Shown here: in pieces, positions 63,499 to 64,000 of the stretch
Layout of the letters: every line of letters begins with the position of its first letter
Numbering within the stretch: position 1 is the first letter of the stretch
Source of the DNA: Mesostigma viride
Lineage: Eukaryota > Streptophyta > Mesostigmatophyceae > Mesostigmatales > Mesostigmataceae
NCBI GenBank assembly: GCA_009746045.1
Contig: RPFO01000819.1
Location: 746,382 to 810,381 of the forward strand
Direction of reading: 5' to 3'
DNA length: 64,000 bases
Program-made: the position numbers and the translations under genes
Notes under the pieces: generated by a model
Database searches by the model: none
The model's input: the letters and a program-made list of their open reading frames with translations, nothing else
Told to the model about the DNA's origin: nothing

Positions 63499-64000
63499 TG
63501 TAACAACCAAATGTTACATCCAAAGTTTTCCTACTGTTGATCTTATTATGAGTTCTTTAGGACAATTATTTGGGAAGTTAGGAGGCTTCGACGTCTGACG
63601 GATATTGGGCCTGCTGAGATCTGCAGAATTTATTGTTCTACCCTCATTGGTCGTGGCCTGATCCACGTAGGGTACTTTGCATGGTTTTGTTCAGTCAGTC
63701 ATAGATTCTCTTTAATACCGTTGTACCTGGTGGATCTGGTTCCAGGTCATGGAGATTTCGTATGTGCTGGCTTTGTGTTGTGTTGAGGATTCGGGAGCTA
63801 AGATCTTATCTTGAGTGATTCTCACTTTTGATTGGTCCTTCCGGGTTAGGACTGAGCCGACTCTGCGTGCACGATGACTTTTATCCTGTTTGTGGCGGCT
63901 GAGCATGTGTGCGTGTAAGAAAGCTAAAGCTATGGTGTAATTCAACGGTTTCCTTGTTGTTTCATCAATCAAACAACCCTCGCTAAAAGTCAACTATAAC
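63499..64000 (+). repeat. 3' LTR of the gypsy element (first 502 bp, cut by the window end)
   Basis: It starts TGTAACAACC, as at 42577, and follows the 5' LTR base for base except for CAACGG against CAAGGG (near 63945) and a 3-bp insertion in the TTGTTGTTTC run (near 63957). Confidence 0.92.

Larger units (their letters stand above)
42577..64000 (+). mobile_element. Ty3/gypsy chromovirus, full structure, interrupted by copia-family copy E; right end beyond window
   Basis: In order: 5' LTR, primer binding site, gag, a -1 frameshift signal, protease (split by copy E at 45556-57749), RT, RNase H, integrase with chromodomain, a third ORF, polypurine tract and the start of the 3' LTR. Without copy E the element is about 9.4 kb. 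The visible 502 bp of the 3' LTR differs from the 5' LTR by one substitution and one 3-bp insertion, so the insertion is young, and the copy E insertion is younger still. Confidence 0.92.

Overview
This window is eukaryotic and almost entirely made of nested transposable elements and simple repeats. There are no bacterial-style operons, rRNA genes or complete tRNA genes. Two tiny phase-0 exons near the left edge look like part of a cilia/flagella protein gene (CFAP299-like), so the host is probably a flagellated protist. The endonuclease/RT LINE, the chromodomain Ty3/gypsy element, the copia-type element and the hAT/Harbinger/piggyBac-like DNA elements would fit a green alga (chlorophyte/prasinophyte), but the species cannot be fixed from the sequence.

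Layout. 1-1090: two small exons and introns. 1090-2095: GC-rich minisatellite. 2124-3654: unknown protein gene with one apparent frameshift, followed by CTG-rich repeat DNA carrying a small inverted-repeat element. 4941-5266: tail of one LINE. 5811-8273 and 41452-41775: a second LINE, split in two by a 33 kb block (8274-41446) flanked by the 5-bp target duplication CACTT. That block is a complex array of one copia-type LTR element family (partial copies A-D, several shared, inverted or broken LTRs). It has been further invaded by a hAT-like element (11611-18457) that itself carries a PIF/Harbinger element (13020-18169) with 2.4 kb of microsatellite, a solo LTR (21178-21776), a 784-bp TIR element (29398-30181), a triple-palindrome foldback element (35879-36916) and a piggyBac-like element (39293-41017). 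41828-42576 holds (ATCC)n and (AAGT)n arrays. From 42577 to beyond the right edge runs a young chromodomain Ty3/gypsy element. Its protease is interrupted by another copia-family copy (E, minus strand, 45556-57749, target duplication GCAGG), itself carrying a hAT element and a 2.65 kb segment with a PHD-finger fragment.

How the genes work together. The copia-family element encodes, in order, an unknown ORF1 protein (intact in copy E), a Gag with a zinc knuckle, and, in the same frame after a single conserved TGA, a Pol whose domains read integrase, retropepsin-like, RT, RNase H. That order and the stop-codon arrangement are the most unusual biology here. The gypsy element uses a different solution: a canonical A_AAA_AAC slippery heptamer at the gag stop leads by -1 frameshift into protease-RT-RNase H-integrase-chromodomain, followed by a third, unknown ORF. 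A homologous internal module recurs in three DNA transposons whose termini are of different types.
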